Made by a program: the position numbers and the translations under genes
Part shown: positions 25,250-33,162 of the stretch, piece after piece
Layout: each line of letters starts with the position of its first letter
Position numbering within the stretch: the stretch's first letter is position 1
Notes under the pieces: model-generated
Seen by the model: the letters and a program-made list of their open reading frames with translations, nothing else
What the model was told of the DNA's origin: nothing
The model's database searches: none
Assembly (NCBI GenBank): GCA_964607705.1
Contig: CAZSLI010000019.1
Span: 1-45,899 of the forward strand
Origin: CAZSLI01 sp964607705
GTDB lineage: Bacteria; Actinomycetota; Coriobacteriia; Anaerosomatales; PHET01
DNA: 45,899 bases
Direction: 5' to 3'

Positions 25250-26104
25250 TCAGCCTATCGGGTAGTACGCGCAGCCGAGTGCTTCGGGGCCCGCGTACGT
25301 TCCCACCACGGCGCCGACCAGCCCGACGCTCTCGAGCTCGAAGTCAGCGCCCGCCTCCTCCAGCTCACTCCGCAGGATGTCGGCCCCTTCCGGGAAGCAC
25401 GCGTGTAGGATCGAGAGGCGCAAGCGGCCCAGGCGCCGGGAGTCCTCGGCGACGTGGGCCGCCAGTTCGGCGAGCGCCTTCTTGCGGCCCTTCACCTTCT
25501 TGAACGGCTCGATGATGCCGTCGGAGTTGACGTCGAGGACCGGCTTGATGTTGAGCAGCGAGGCGGCCAGTCCGGCAGCCTTGCCCGCCCGCCCGCCCTT
25601 GACGAGATAGTCGAGCGTGTCGAGAACGAAGAAGAGCCGCGCCGTCTGCGCGACCTCTGCGGCCCGAGCTGCGACACTCTCAGCGTCCAGCCCCGAGTCC
25701 CGCGCTTCGCATGCGGCCGTCACGACGAGTGCGAGGGCCTGGGAGACCTTCTTCGTGTCGATCACGTGCACAGGGATGGGCGAATCGACCGCGGCGAGCA
25801 TGGCCGACTCAAAGGTACCGGACAGCGCGGCGGAGAGATGGATCGAGACGATGCCCTCGCACCCCTCGGCCGCAAGGCGGGTGTAGGTCTCCAGGAACTG
25901 GGCCGGAGACGGCTGCGACGTCTTCGGCAGGGTGTGGGCGGCCTTGAGTCTGGTGTAGAACTCCTGCGGGCGCAGCTCCACCCAATCGAGGAAGGACTCC
26001 TCGGCGAAGAGGACCTTGAGCGGGACCAGGGCGACTCCGAGCTGTTCGAGCTTCGCGGCCTCGAGGTCGCACGTGCTATCCGTGACTATGCCGACATGTG
26101 CCAT
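25250..26104 (-). CDS. degV: DegV-family fatty-acid-binding protein (FakB-like)
   Basis: A 284-residue DegV fold protein. Family motifs are VGIVTDSTCDL, PKTSQPSPAQFLETY, SIHLSAALSGTFESAMLA, VIDTKKVSQALALVV, LVKGGRAGKAAGLAASLLNI and TYAGPEALGCAYYP. FakB proteins hold a fatty acid for phosphorylation by FakA; fakA is directly upstream, so that role is likely here. The specificity for saturated or unsaturated acids is not visible. ATG has AGGAGT upstream. Confidence 0.93.
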   Translation of the reverse strand: MAHVGIVTDSTCDLEAAKLEQLGVALVPLKVLFAEESFLDWVELRPQEFYTRLKAAHTLPKTSQPSPAQFLETYTRLAAEGCEGIVSIHLSAALSGTFESAMLAAVDSPIPVHVIDTKKVSQALALVVTAACEARDSGLDAESVAARAAEVAQTARLFFVLDTLDYLVKGGRAGKAAGLAASLLNIKPVLDVNSDGIIEPFKKVKGRKKALAELAAHVAEDSRRLGRLRLSILHACFPEGADILRSELEEAGADFELESVGLVGAVVGTYAGPEALGCAYYPIG

Positions 26105-26129
26105 CCGGTTGACTCCTGTGTGTCGTGGG

Positions 26130-27764
26130 CTATTCAGCCGACATGATCACCGGATAGAGCGGCTGCTCGCCTCGATGAGTCTCGATGTCGACATCCGGGT
26201 GGGCGGCCCCGATGCGAGAGGCCAGCGATTCGAGTTGCGCGTCGGTATAGTCTGCGCCCGCGAACAGCGTGATGGTCTCGGCGTCCTCGGCCAGCAGTGC
26301 AGCCAGAGACAACGCGACCTCGTCGACGGACTCGCCTACGACCTCGATCTCCTTGTCGTCCACGATGCCGATGATCTGGCCCGCCTTGATCTCCCCCGCC
26401 TTGCCTTTCGCGTCCTTCACGGCGGTCGTGACCTCTCCGGTCCTGACCATACTCGCCGCGTCGGACATCTGCTCGATGATCGCGTCGACGTCCTCGCTGC
26501 CGTCATAGGACAACAGCGCCGAGAAGGCGGCAGGTACGGACACCGTCGGAACGACACCGACGGGCCTGTCAGCCACCGACGCGGCCGCGTTCGCGGCCAT
26601 GATGATGTTCTTGTTGTTGGGAAGCACCACGACGGTGTCGGCGTTAACGCGACGAACGGCCTCGAGCAGGTCCTCGGTCGAGGGGTTCATGGTCTGACCA
26701 CCGCTGACGATCTCGTCGACGCCCAGCGAGCGCAGGATGCGCGCGAGGCCATCACCGGAGGCTACCGCCACGAAGCCGACGGGCTTAGGCGGCGAGGCCG
26801 GCGCGGCGGGCGCCTCGGCATGGAGCTTGTCGTCGCGGGCGGCGGTCTGCCTGCGCATGTTGTTGATATGGACCTCGGCTACCTCACCGAGCGAGGTGAC
26901 GTGCGCCAGGACCGACCCCGGATCGTTGGTGTGAACGTGGACCTTGTACTCCCCGCCAGTACCGACGACCAACTCGCTTCCACCGACGGACGACACGTAG
27001 TCATGCACCGACTCGCGATCGATGTCCTGCCCGAAGAGCAGGAATTCAGTGCAGTACAGGTACTCCTCGTCGTCCCAGTCGTCGACCGGAACGACAGCTA
27101 GCGACTCGAGATCCACCGCCTCGACCTGTACGAGCCCCATGTCGCGACCCAGCGCCGCCGAGGCGAAGCCCTCGATGAGAATCGCGACACCGAGGCCGCC
27201 GGCGTCTACAACGCCGTTCTCCTTGAGGACCGGAAGCAGCTCAGGCGTTCGCTGGACCGAGGCGTAGGCCGCCGAGGCGATCAGCTCGAGCGCAGTAGAG
27301 ACATCGTCACCCGCTTCGGACGATGCGGTAGCCTGCGCCGCCGCGTCCTTGATGACGGTGAGCATGGTGCCCTCTACCGGCTTGCGCACCGCCTGAAACG
27401 ACACCGTGACCGCTCGTTCCATCGCGGTCGCGACGAGTGCCGTGTCGAGGTTCTCGGCACCGTCGATGCCCTCGCACAATCCGCGCAGGATCTGCGACAG
27501 GATGACGCCCGAGTTGCCGCGGGCACCCATGAGTGCGCCATGGCTGATCGACTTGCAGGCGTCAGCCAACGTCGCCGAAGGCGGAAGGGAGCTGATCTCG
27601 CGAACGACGGTATCCATCGTGAGGGACATGTTGGTGCCGGTGTCACCGTCGGGCACCGGGAAGACGTTGAGGCGGTTGACCTCCTCGGCGCGCTCCTTGA
27701 GGAGCCTCGCGGCGGCGGTGACCAGTTCCTTGGCGGCTTGTGCGGTCGAATTGGCAGCGCTCAC
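26130..27764 (-). CDS. fakA: Fatty acid kinase FakA-like (DAK phosphatase/YloV family)
   Basis: A 544-residue protein. The N-terminal DhaL-type ATP-binding domain has LNVFPVPDGDTGTNMSLTMD and LMGARGNSGVILSQILRGL. The middle domain has VVDAGGLGVAILIEG and the cysteine segment YLYCTEFLL, then VHVHTNDPGSVLAHVTSLG. The C-terminal domain begins near residue 310. FakA phosphorylates a fatty acid bound to FakB, giving acyl-phosphate for PlsX/PlsY. The GTG start overlaps the asp23 stop as GTGA, and degV follows 25 bases later. Confidence 0.93.
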   Translation of the reverse strand: MSAANSTAQAAKELVTAAARLLKERAEEVNRLNVFPVPDGDTGTNMSLTMDTVVREISSLPPSATLADACKSISHGALMGARGNSGVILSQILRGLCEGIDGAENLDTALVATAMERAVTVSFQAVRKPVEGTMLTVIKDAAAQATASSEAGDDVSTALELIASAAYASVQRTPELLPVLKENGVVDAGGLGVAILIEGFASAALGRDMGLVQVEAVDLESLAVVPVDDWDDEEYLYCTEFLLFGQDIDRESVHDYVSSVGGSELVVGTGGEYKVHVHTNDPGSVLAHVTSLGEVAEVHINNMRRQTAARDDKLHAEAPAAPASPPKPVGFVAVASGDGLARILRSLGVDEIVSGGQTMNPSTEDLLEAVRRVNADTVVVLPNNKNIIMAANAAASVADRPVGVVPTVSVPAAFSALLSYDGSEDVDAIIEQMSDAASMVRTGEVTTAVKDAKGKAGEIKAGQIIGIVDDKEIEVVGESVDEVALSLAALLAEDAETITLFAGADYTDAQLESLASRIGAAHPDVDIETHRGEQPLYPVIMSAE

Positions 27765-28114
27765 TTGGCGGTACGCACCTTCACATCCATGACGTGCACC
27801 TCAACGGCTTTGACGGCGACATCGGCGGTATCGGTCAGTACGTAGCGGACGCGGTCGGCCAGGTTGTGGGAGACCTCGGCGATCTGCGTCCCGTGCTCAA
27901 CGATGACGAAGAGGTCGACGCTGACGCCGTCGTCCTCGGAGAGTATCTTCACGCCCTTGCGCAGCTTCTGCGTTGGCAGCAGTTGCGCGACGCCGTCACG
28001 CATCGTCGGGGACGCCATGCCTACCACGCCGTAGCTCTCAAGCGCGGCGTAGCCAGCGAGGTCCGAGAGGACGTCGTTGGCGATGTGGACGGTTCCAGGG
28101 ACTCGTGCAGCCAT
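27761..28114 (-). CDS. Asp23/Gls24 family protein (YloU-like)
   Basis: A 117-residue Asp23-domain protein: GTVHIANDVLSDLAGYAALE, GVVGMASPTMRDGVAQLLP, DGVSVDLFVIVEHGTQIAEV and a C-terminal VEVHVMDVKVRTAK. Family members are abundant envelope-associated or alkaline-stress proteins. In Bacillus yloU also sits directly before yloV (fakA), opposite rpmB, exactly as here. Confidence 0.93.
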   Translation of the reverse strand: MAARVPGTVHIANDVLSDLAGYAALESYGVVGMASPTMRDGVAQLLPTQKLRKGVKILSEDDGVSVDLFVIVEHGTQIAEVSHNLADRVRYVLTDTADVAVKAVEVHVMDVKVRTAK

Positions 28115-28117
28115 CGG

Positions 28118-28342
28118 TCAGGACTCCCTCTCGGACGCGCAGTCGGTCGCCTCAAGTCCGTTGAGGTCCGCGATCAGCGCATCTACATCGACGTCATGGA
28201 CGGATGCGACGGCATCCAGCGACTCCATGGAAGCAGCGAGGCATGCGGCGCACCCAAGGCCGTACGACTCGAAGACCCGCACCGCGCCGGGACACGAAGC
28301 GAGCACCTCACTGATCAGCATCTCTGCACGAACGACCGCCAT
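28118..28342 (-). CDS. DUF1858-domain protein
   Basis: A 74-residue protein matching the small DUF1858 family: MLISEVLASCPGAVRVFESY then GLGCAACLAASMESLDAVAS, with a CxxC pair and a further Cys near the start. Such proteins may bind a metal or redox partner; no function is established. It is the first gene of the long minus-strand cluster, with GAGGAGG upstream of its ATG. Confidence 0.85.
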   Translation of the reverse strand: MAVVRAEMLISEVLASCPGAVRVFESYGLGCAACLAASMESLDAVASVHDVDVDALIADLNGLEATDCASERES

Positions 28343-28380
28343 GAGGTACCCTCCTCACTGCCTGTTGTGACTCGCGTGAC

Positions 28381-28386
28381 AGTATA
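28381..28386 (-). promoter_or_regulatory. -10 element of the long minus-strand cluster
   Basis: TATACT on the minus strand 38 bases before the DUF1858 gene, with a weak -35 (TGCTGT at 18 bases). This is the most likely head promoter of the asp23-fakA-degV-recG cluster, divergent from the rpmB promoter. Confidence 0.5.
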
Positions 28387-28433
28387 TCCGAACCCCGCGC
28401 GGGTACAGCAGCAGGTGAAACGCATCGAGCTGC

Positions 28434-28463
28434 TTGCCCACGGTGCCGGGCGTGTGCTAGCAT
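28434..28463 (+). promoter_or_regulatory. Promoter for rpmB
   Basis: TTGCCC (28434-28439) and TAGCAT (28458-28463) are 18 bases apart, about 65 bases before rpmB. The -35 TTGCCC is the same as that of rplS. Confidence 0.6.
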
Positions 28464-28528
28464 CTCCTGCGCTTTGTGCTTATCCCGGTGGCCGGAACTC
28501 GGCTGCATGAGATGCGAGGAGAACCCCG

Positions 28529-28717
28529 ATGTCGAAGGTCTGTGCTGTCTGCGGCAAGAGCCCCGCGGCTGGCCGCAATGTGAGCCACTCGCACCGCGTG
28601 ACGCCGCGCGTGTTCCGCCCCAACATCCAGAAGGTCACCGCCGTGCTCAACGGTCACGTCAAGCGCGTGAACGTCTGCACCAAGTGCATGAAGGCCGGCA
28701 AGGTGACGCGCGCCTAA
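28529..28717 (+). CDS. rpmB: 50S ribosomal protein L28 (zinc-binding form)
   Basis: A 62-residue protein: SKVCAVCGKSPAAGRNVSHS, TPRVFRPNIQKVTAVLNGHV, NVCTKCMKAGKVTRA. Two CxxC pairs mark the C+ zinc form; a zinc-free paralogue, if any, is not in the window. GAGGAG precedes the ATG. It is a single-gene transcript with its own promoter and terminator. Confidence 0.97.
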   Translation: MSKVCAVCGKSPAAGRNVSHSHRVTPRVFRPNIQKVTAVLNGHVKRVNVCTKCMKAGKVTRA

Positions 28718-28739
28718 CCCGCGTCGCGACAAGCTGTGC

Positions 28740-28767
28740 GAAGGCCGCCCCGATGGGCGGCCTTTTT
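28740..28767 (+). terminator. Rho-independent terminator of rpmB
   Basis: AAGGCCGCCC pairs with GGGCGGCCTT around a CGAT loop and is followed by TTTCGT on the plus strand. Confidence 0.9.
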
Positions 28768-28804
28768 CGTCTCCCTCTTGCGTTCTTGAAGTCCTGGTCG
28801 AGCC

Positions 28805-30568
28805 CTAAGACTGCACCGGACTCTTCTTCTCTGAACTGCCGAGGAGTTCGGCGAGTGCCCCCACCACCTCGGGGTCGAACTGTGTCCCTGCGTTCGCGGT
28901 GAGCTCGGCGAGTGCCTCGGCCTGCGACATCGGCCCGCGGTAGGGCCGAGGCGACGTCATCGCCACGAAGGCGTCGGCCACGCTCAGCACGCGCGCACCG
29001 ATCGGGATCTGCTCACCCGCCAGTCCCAGAACGTAGCCGCTGCCGTCGTAGCGCTCGTGGTGGTGGTAGACGATCGGAACCGCCTGGCGCAGGGACTCGG
29101 CCTGCTCGAGCACGTCGGCCGCGATGACCGGGTGCATCTTGAGCATGCCCCACTCGACCGTGGTCAGAGGCCGCTCGCTGACTTGCGTAACGTCCCCTGC
29201 CGCGGCCATGCCGAGGTCGTGGAGGAGCGAGGCGATGCCAAGGGCCCCGAGCTCGGCATCGGTGAGCCCCATGAACTCGCCAAGCCGAGTCGAGAGCTCG
29301 TGGACCCGCTCCGTGGTGCCGCGCGAGTACGGATCCTTGGTCTCAAGAGCGAGCGCGAGCGCCTTGACGGTGTCGAAGTACAAGTCCCGCGTGGTCTCGA
29401 CCGCTCTTGCGTTACGGATAGCAAGCGCAAGGGCGCGCCCTAGAGCCTCGAGCGCAACCAAGTGGGTCGAGAACACCCGCGTCTGGAAGGAACGGTTGCC
29501 CACGTTCAACACGCCGATGATGCCATCCTCATCGGCGATGGGAACCGCCGCTGCCGAGCGGATACCGTGCCGCCTGCTTCGGGGCCCGCGGTCTTCAAGA
29601 TCTTCGACGATCATGGACTTGCCGGTGGCGAGCACCCAGCCGGCGATCCCTTCGCCGGCGGAGACTTCCGTGGTGCGTGCTACGTGCTCGGGCAGGCCCA
29701 CGGACGCGCCTATCCGCATTCTTCCGTCGTCCTCGGAGACGAGCATGATCGAGCCGGTCTCTGCATGCGAGAGCCCCATGGCCCTGCCGAGGGCGAGCTT
29801 CAGGAGTGCCAGCTCGTCGACCAAGCGGAACAGCTCGCTGGCAGTGGCTAGCAGCATCTCGGCGCCCTCCGTCTCGAGGCGCGAGACGTACAGAGCCAGG
29901 GCTGCAGTCAACGCGCCGCGTGCGTGGGCGGCTGCGCGATTGAGGCGGGGTCGGTCGGGTTCGTCGGCCGAAGTCAGATCGAGGATCGCGACGCCTGCCG
30001 CGGTCGGTGTCCTGAGTGGCACCGCGTAGTGCCACACGGTTCGCTCAACGTCCTCGACTATGGCCCTACGGTCCGCCTCGAGACGCGCGATGCCCTCGGT
30101 GGCCGTTCGACCAGCCAGCGAGTCGGAAGCGGGCACCGGCTCGCCGTCCGGACGAAGGCTCCCCACGGCGGCGACCATTCGCATGGTCTGCGTGGCAGGA
30201 TCGAGAAGCCACAGATGCGCCGCCAGAACCTCGCCGACCCCAGAGACCGACCGAGCGAACGACTCGAGGGCGTCGGAAGGCTCGACTCCGACCGGTTCAG
30301 GATCGACGAGCCGCACGTCGGGTACTTCGTCGCCGGCGAGGCGGGCCGTGAGCAATGCGCCCTCGAGCGAGGGGGCCTCGTCGGTGGCCAGGGGGCTCGT
30401 CTGCTGATTGCGCACGCGCGGTGCGAGAAACACGGCGGTTGCAGCCGATGACGCGACCACGAGCCCGCCGACCGAGATGAACGGTCGTGCGAAGACGACG
30501 CCTGCCACGGCACAGAGTGCGCCGACAGCGGCGAACGACAACTTCAGCGCGTTGGAACCGACACGCAA
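28805..30568 (-). CDS. Membrane GAF / HD-GYP-type protein with altered catalytic residues
   Basis: A 587-residue protein with two N-terminal transmembrane helices (residues about 8-50), a GAF-like sensor region (about 180-385; e.g. SHAETGSIMLVSEDDGRMRI and AAAVPIADEDGIIGVLNVG), and a C-terminal HD-GYP domain from about 400. HD (H450, D451), H479, H502-H504 and D532 are present. The GHS motif reads GTT (Thr418) and HDIGK reads HDLGM (Met454); GYP reads GYV. Intact family members hydrolyse cyclic-di-GMP; this one may be weak, altered or purely a sensor. The start is TTG with AGGGGG upstream. Confidence 0.88.
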   Translation of the reverse strand: MRVGSNALKLSFAAVGALCAVAGVVFARPFISVGGLVVASSAATAVFLAPRVRNQQTSPLATDEAPSLEGALLTARLAGDEVPDVRLVDPEPVGVEPSDALESFARSVSGVGEVLAAHLWLLDPATQTMRMVAAVGSLRPDGEPVPASDSLAGRTATEGIARLEADRRAIVEDVERTVWHYAVPLRTPTAAGVAILDLTSADEPDRPRLNRAAAHARGALTAALALYVSRLETEGAEMLLATASELFRLVDELALLKLALGRAMGLSHAETGSIMLVSEDDGRMRIGASVGLPEHVARTTEVSAGEGIAGWVLATGKSMIVEDLEDRGPRSRRHGIRSAAAVPIADEDGIIGVLNVGNRSFQTRVFSTHLVALEALGRALALAIRNARAVETTRDLYFDTVKALALALETKDPYSRGTTERVHELSTRLGEFMGLTDAELGALGIASLLHDLGMAAAGDVTQVSERPLTTVEWGMLKMHPVIAADVLEQAESLRQAVPIVYHHHERYDGSGYVLGLAGEQIPIGARVLSVADAFVAMTSPRPYRGPMSQAEALAELTANAGTQFDPEVVGALAELLGSSEKKSPVQS

Positions 30569-30615
30569 GCGACAAGCCCCCTGCTCGAATCGCCACAGCC
30601 CCTGCGGCTGCCGAG

Positions 30616-30621
30616 ATTATA
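30616..30621 (-). promoter_or_regulatory. Perfect -10 before the HD-GYP gene
   Basis: TATAAT on the minus strand, 48 bases before the TTG start. No good -35 lies at 16-19 bases, so an activator or extended contacts may be needed. A CTGCCGAG copy of the genome-wide word abuts it. Confidence 0.45.
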
Positions 30622-30689
30622 GCCGCCTTCGGTAATCAGGTTCGTCGGCTGATGGGACGATTGTCGCTCCGCCCATCCGCGGTGCCGTA

Positions 30690-31358
30690 CTAGTACGCTG
30701 TCGCGTCGCCGCCAGGCAGGCGGTCCTCGCACCACAGCGCGAGAACGATGCCGGAGTGCACACGGATCTCAGCGTGTGCGGAGACCACCCTGTTGCTGAC
30801 TCCCCTGCTGCTCATCAGCGAGAGCAGCTCGTCTTCGAGCGGCCACCGAACACCAGAAGCCGAGATCCGAGCGTCGGGGGTCAGGGCCAATAGGGAGAGG
30901 AATCGCCCATCCGGCTCGCGGGTCAAGGTCTCGCGATGCCCCGGAGCAAGCACCCATCCCTGGCAGCCGGGCTCCTCGAGCCGGGCTGACACGTCGGCCG
31001 CCCTCGCCATGCTTCCCGCCGCCGCGAGCGTGTGATCCAGACGGCCCGAGAAGCAGGCGGTGAGAGTGACCTCCCGCTCACCTTGGGCCCGCGCCCAGTC
31101 GATCGCGAGATCCAGGTCCGTCACGTCCTTGTCCACAGGGTAACGATGGATCGGGACCTCTCGCTCGGTGAGCTGTGCAAGCTCCTCGGAGGTGAGAGAG
31201 TCGAGGTCGCCGATCACGGCGTTGGGGGTGACGCCGGCCCGCAGACACACAGCGGCGCCCCCATCAACGCCGAGAACGCGCTCGTGCTGCTCGGCAAGGT
31301 GTGCGACCAGAGCCTCGGAGCCTTGTTGTGGCGCGGCGCAGACGATGAGCAGTGACAT
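30690..31358 (-). CDS. thiN: Thiamine pyrophosphokinase
   Basis: A 222-residue enzyme converting thiamine and ATP to thiamine pyrophosphate. Motifs: VLGVDGGAAVCLRAGVTPNA, VIGDLDSLTSEEL, DKDVTDLDLAIDWARAQGE, and FSGRLDHTLAAAGSMA, with the C-terminal beta-rich substrate domain. ATG 31358 lies just after the thiT stop. Together with thiT and the TPP riboswitch it forms a salvage unit. Confidence 0.93.
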   Translation of the reverse strand: MSLLIVCAAPQQGSEALVAHLAEQHERVLGVDGGAAVCLRAGVTPNAVIGDLDSLTSEELAQLTEREVPIHRYPVDKDVTDLDLAIDWARAQGEREVTLTACFSGRLDHTLAAAGSMARAADVSARLEEPGCQGWVLAPGHRETLTREPDGRFLSLLALTPDARISASGVRWPLEDELLSLMSSRGVSNRVVSAHAEIRVHSGIVLALWCEDRLPGGDATAY

Positions 31359-31362
31359 CCGA

Positions 31363-31944
31363 TCAGGCCTCTGCGAGACGGTTCGGCGAGGAGGCGCGAT
31401 CGAGAGCGGGCACCACGACTGCGGCAAGCGCTGCGCACGCGATCGTCGACGGCAGCATATAGGCGCCGTTGTAGAGGAGCGAATAGAGCCACACCGGCTG
31501 CCCGGCCGGGGCGCTTGAGGCGAAGAAGATGATGCCCGAGAGGAAGTGGGCACCGAGCCGGGCCGTTCCGCCGATCAGCCCGCCCGTTGCCGCAATGACC
31601 GCGACAGAGAGCCAGGCGCACTTGAGCGCCGCCTTGGTGTGCAGCGGTCGAACGACCCCCGCGAGCCCGACCGCTGCGAACGCGAGCGGGTAATCGAGCA
31701 CCAACTGGGCAGGATGCACGATGAACGGTTTGTACAGCAGCGCGAGCAGCCCCACGAGCGTTCCCGCGATGAGCCCCGGACCCCAGCCGCGGCGTACCGC
31801 AAAGACCACGATGGGCAGCATGGCGAGTGAGATCTCACCGCCCGCGATGTTGATCGGCAGGGTGATTCCCGCAAGGTGCAATGCCGCACCGAGCGCGGCC
31901 ACCAAGGCGATCTCCACCATCAGTCTCGTTCGTTCTCTTGCCAT
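31363..31944 (-). CDS. thiT: ThiT, thiamine-specific S component of an ECF transporter
   Basis: A 193-residue membrane protein with about six helices. The ThiT pattern is clear: NIAGGEISLAMLPIVVFAVR, PAQLVLDYPLAFAAVGLAG, GARLGAHFLSGIIFFASSAP, then PVWLYSLLYNGAYMLPST; aromatic and polar residues in these stretches line the thiamine site in known structures. It needs a separate EcfAA'T energising module, not present here. I start at ATG 31944 with GGCGAGGAG upstream; the longer frame runs through the riboswitch. Confidence 0.93.
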   Translation of the reverse strand: MARERTRLMVEIALVAALGAALHLAGITLPINIAGGEISLAMLPIVVFAVRRGWGPGLIAGTLVGLLALLYKPFIVHPAQLVLDYPLAFAAVGLAGVVRPLHTKAALKCAWLSVAVIAATGGLIGGTARLGAHFLSGIIFFASSAPAGQPVWLYSLLYNGAYMLPSTIACAALAAVVVPALDRASSPNRLAEA

Positions 31945-32017
31945 GTTCTCCTCGCCTTCCGGCAGCGTCGTGCCGCCGATCAGGTGCGGGGAGCTGAGAA
32001 GGACGGACGTGCCGTCC

Positions 32018-32108
32018 CCGTGGTCCGTACCCCGCATTACCGGGGCCGTATCTCGGTCGCAGTCCTTTCGGACCGCCTCTCAGCCGCTGCGTGCAGCTCC
32101 CGACACGG
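32018..32108 (-). promoter_or_regulatory. TPP riboswitch upstream of thiT-thiN
   Basis: On the minus strand a P1 stem (CCGTG / CACGG) encloses GCGGCTGAGAGG, which contains the CTGAGA pyrimidine-sensor loop, and then GGCCCCGGTAATGCGGGGTA, the TAATGC pyrophosphate-sensor hairpin. Spacing and both consensus boxes fit the THI element. A small GGACG/CGTCC hairpin and a CTCCCC segment lie between it and the thiT ribosome-binding site, so control may be at translation initiation. Confidence 0.92.
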
Positions 32109-32159
32109 TGTTGTGGTAGGCGCATGGTCGCACAGGAGTGCGGCCGGCACAACCGAGAG

Positions 32160-33158
32160 CTACTCCATCGAACGCAGGTAGGGATACGGATTCACCGGCG
32201 CGCCTCCACCCGGGTGCATCTGGAAGTGGAGGTGCGGAGCGCTGGCGGCCGCGTTGCCCGTGCTCCCCACGTAGCCGATGACCTGGCCCGCTCTCACGCG
32301 TCCCGACCGGACGGCCCAATCGGAGAGATGAGCGTAGTAGAACTGCCAACCGGAGTCGGAGCTGAGCCAGATCGTACGGCCGCCGAGCCCACCGTCCTTG
32401 GCCGTCACCGTACCCGACAGCACGGCGACGCACGGTGTGCCGTTGGGCGCCATGATGTCGGTGCCCTTGTGAGTCCGGCGTCCACCCGAGCGTGAGGCAC
32501 CCCACGTGTTCGAGTAGTAGTAGGAACCGACGACCGGGAAGACCATGCCGTTGGGACCAGGGCTGGCCGCCACGCCGCTGGCTCGTCCCCCGCGTGACGC
32601 ATCGAGTTGGGCCTTTACGCTCAGGAAGCGCGCGTTGAGGCTCTTCAGCCGAGACTGCAGGCGGTCTCGCTTGACGCGCAGCGTGCGCAAGTCGGAGGCG
32701 CGCGTCTTTCGCTGGCGCTCGAGGCTTCGCTGCTCGGCGATGAGCCGGCGGCGCAGCCGCTTCACCTCGGCCACCGTACGCGCGTCAGCGCTGCCGATGC
32801 GATTCATGTACTCCACGCGCGTAGCGAACTGCTCGAACGACCGTGAGCCGAGGAGGAAGGCAGCGAACCCCAGGTCCTGCGACCGGTACATCCCGTTCGC
32901 GCGCATGTTCAGCCGCTGTTTCGCCGCGGCCAGTCGCTTCTCGGAAGCGGCGACACGGCGCCTTTGCTTGATGATCTTGACTTCGGTCTCGTCGAGACGC
33001 CAATACGCCTGACTGAATTCCCGACCGGCGGCCGACGCTTCCTTCTTCAGGCCGGCAAGCCTTGCCTGGAGTTGCGCCGGTGATTCGGCGGATGCGGACA
33101 TCGGCAGAAGCAAGGCAACTGCCGTCGCGAGGGCGACTACGCGCACAAAGCCACGCAT
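32160..33158 (-). CDS. Secreted M23-family peptidase with N-terminal coiled coil
   Basis: A 332-residue protein with a signal peptide (VVALATAVALLLPMSASA, cleavage near residue 24), a coiled coil at about 25-190 resembling EnvC/CwlO regulatory helices, and a C-terminal LytM/M23 domain. Zinc ligands appear intact: RRTHKGTDIMAPNGTPC (HxxxD), FYYAHLSDW and APHLHFQMHPGG (HxH). It probably cuts peptidoglycan cross-links during growth or division. It starts five bases after the PASTA protein gene, so the two form a cell-wall operon. Confidence 0.92.
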   Translation of the reverse strand: MRGFVRVVALATAVALLLPMSASAESPAQLQARLAGLKKEASAAGREFSQAYWRLDETEVKIIKQRRRVAASEKRLAAAKQRLNMRANGMYRSQDLGFAAFLLGSRSFEQFATRVEYMNRIGSADARTVAEVKRLRRRLIAEQRSLERQRKTRASDLRTLRVKRDRLQSRLKSLNARFLSVKAQLDASRGGRASGVAASPGPNGMVFPVVGSYYYSNTWGASRSGGRRTHKGTDIMAPNGTPCVAVLSGTVTAKDGGLGGRTIWLSSDSGWQFYYAHLSDWAVRSGRVRAGQVIGYVGSTGNAAASAPHLHFQMHPGGGAPVNPYPYLRSME

Positions 33159-33162
33159 CCGA

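Noticed and set aside
23320..25503. A 727-codon open frame on the plus strand opposite recG
   Set aside because: High GC makes long antisense frames. The product is Arg/His/Gly-rich with no motif, and recG on the other strand is complete.
31945..32037. A longer N-terminus for ThiT
   Set aside because: It would translate the TPP aptamer region; ATG 31944 has a strong ribosome-binding site.
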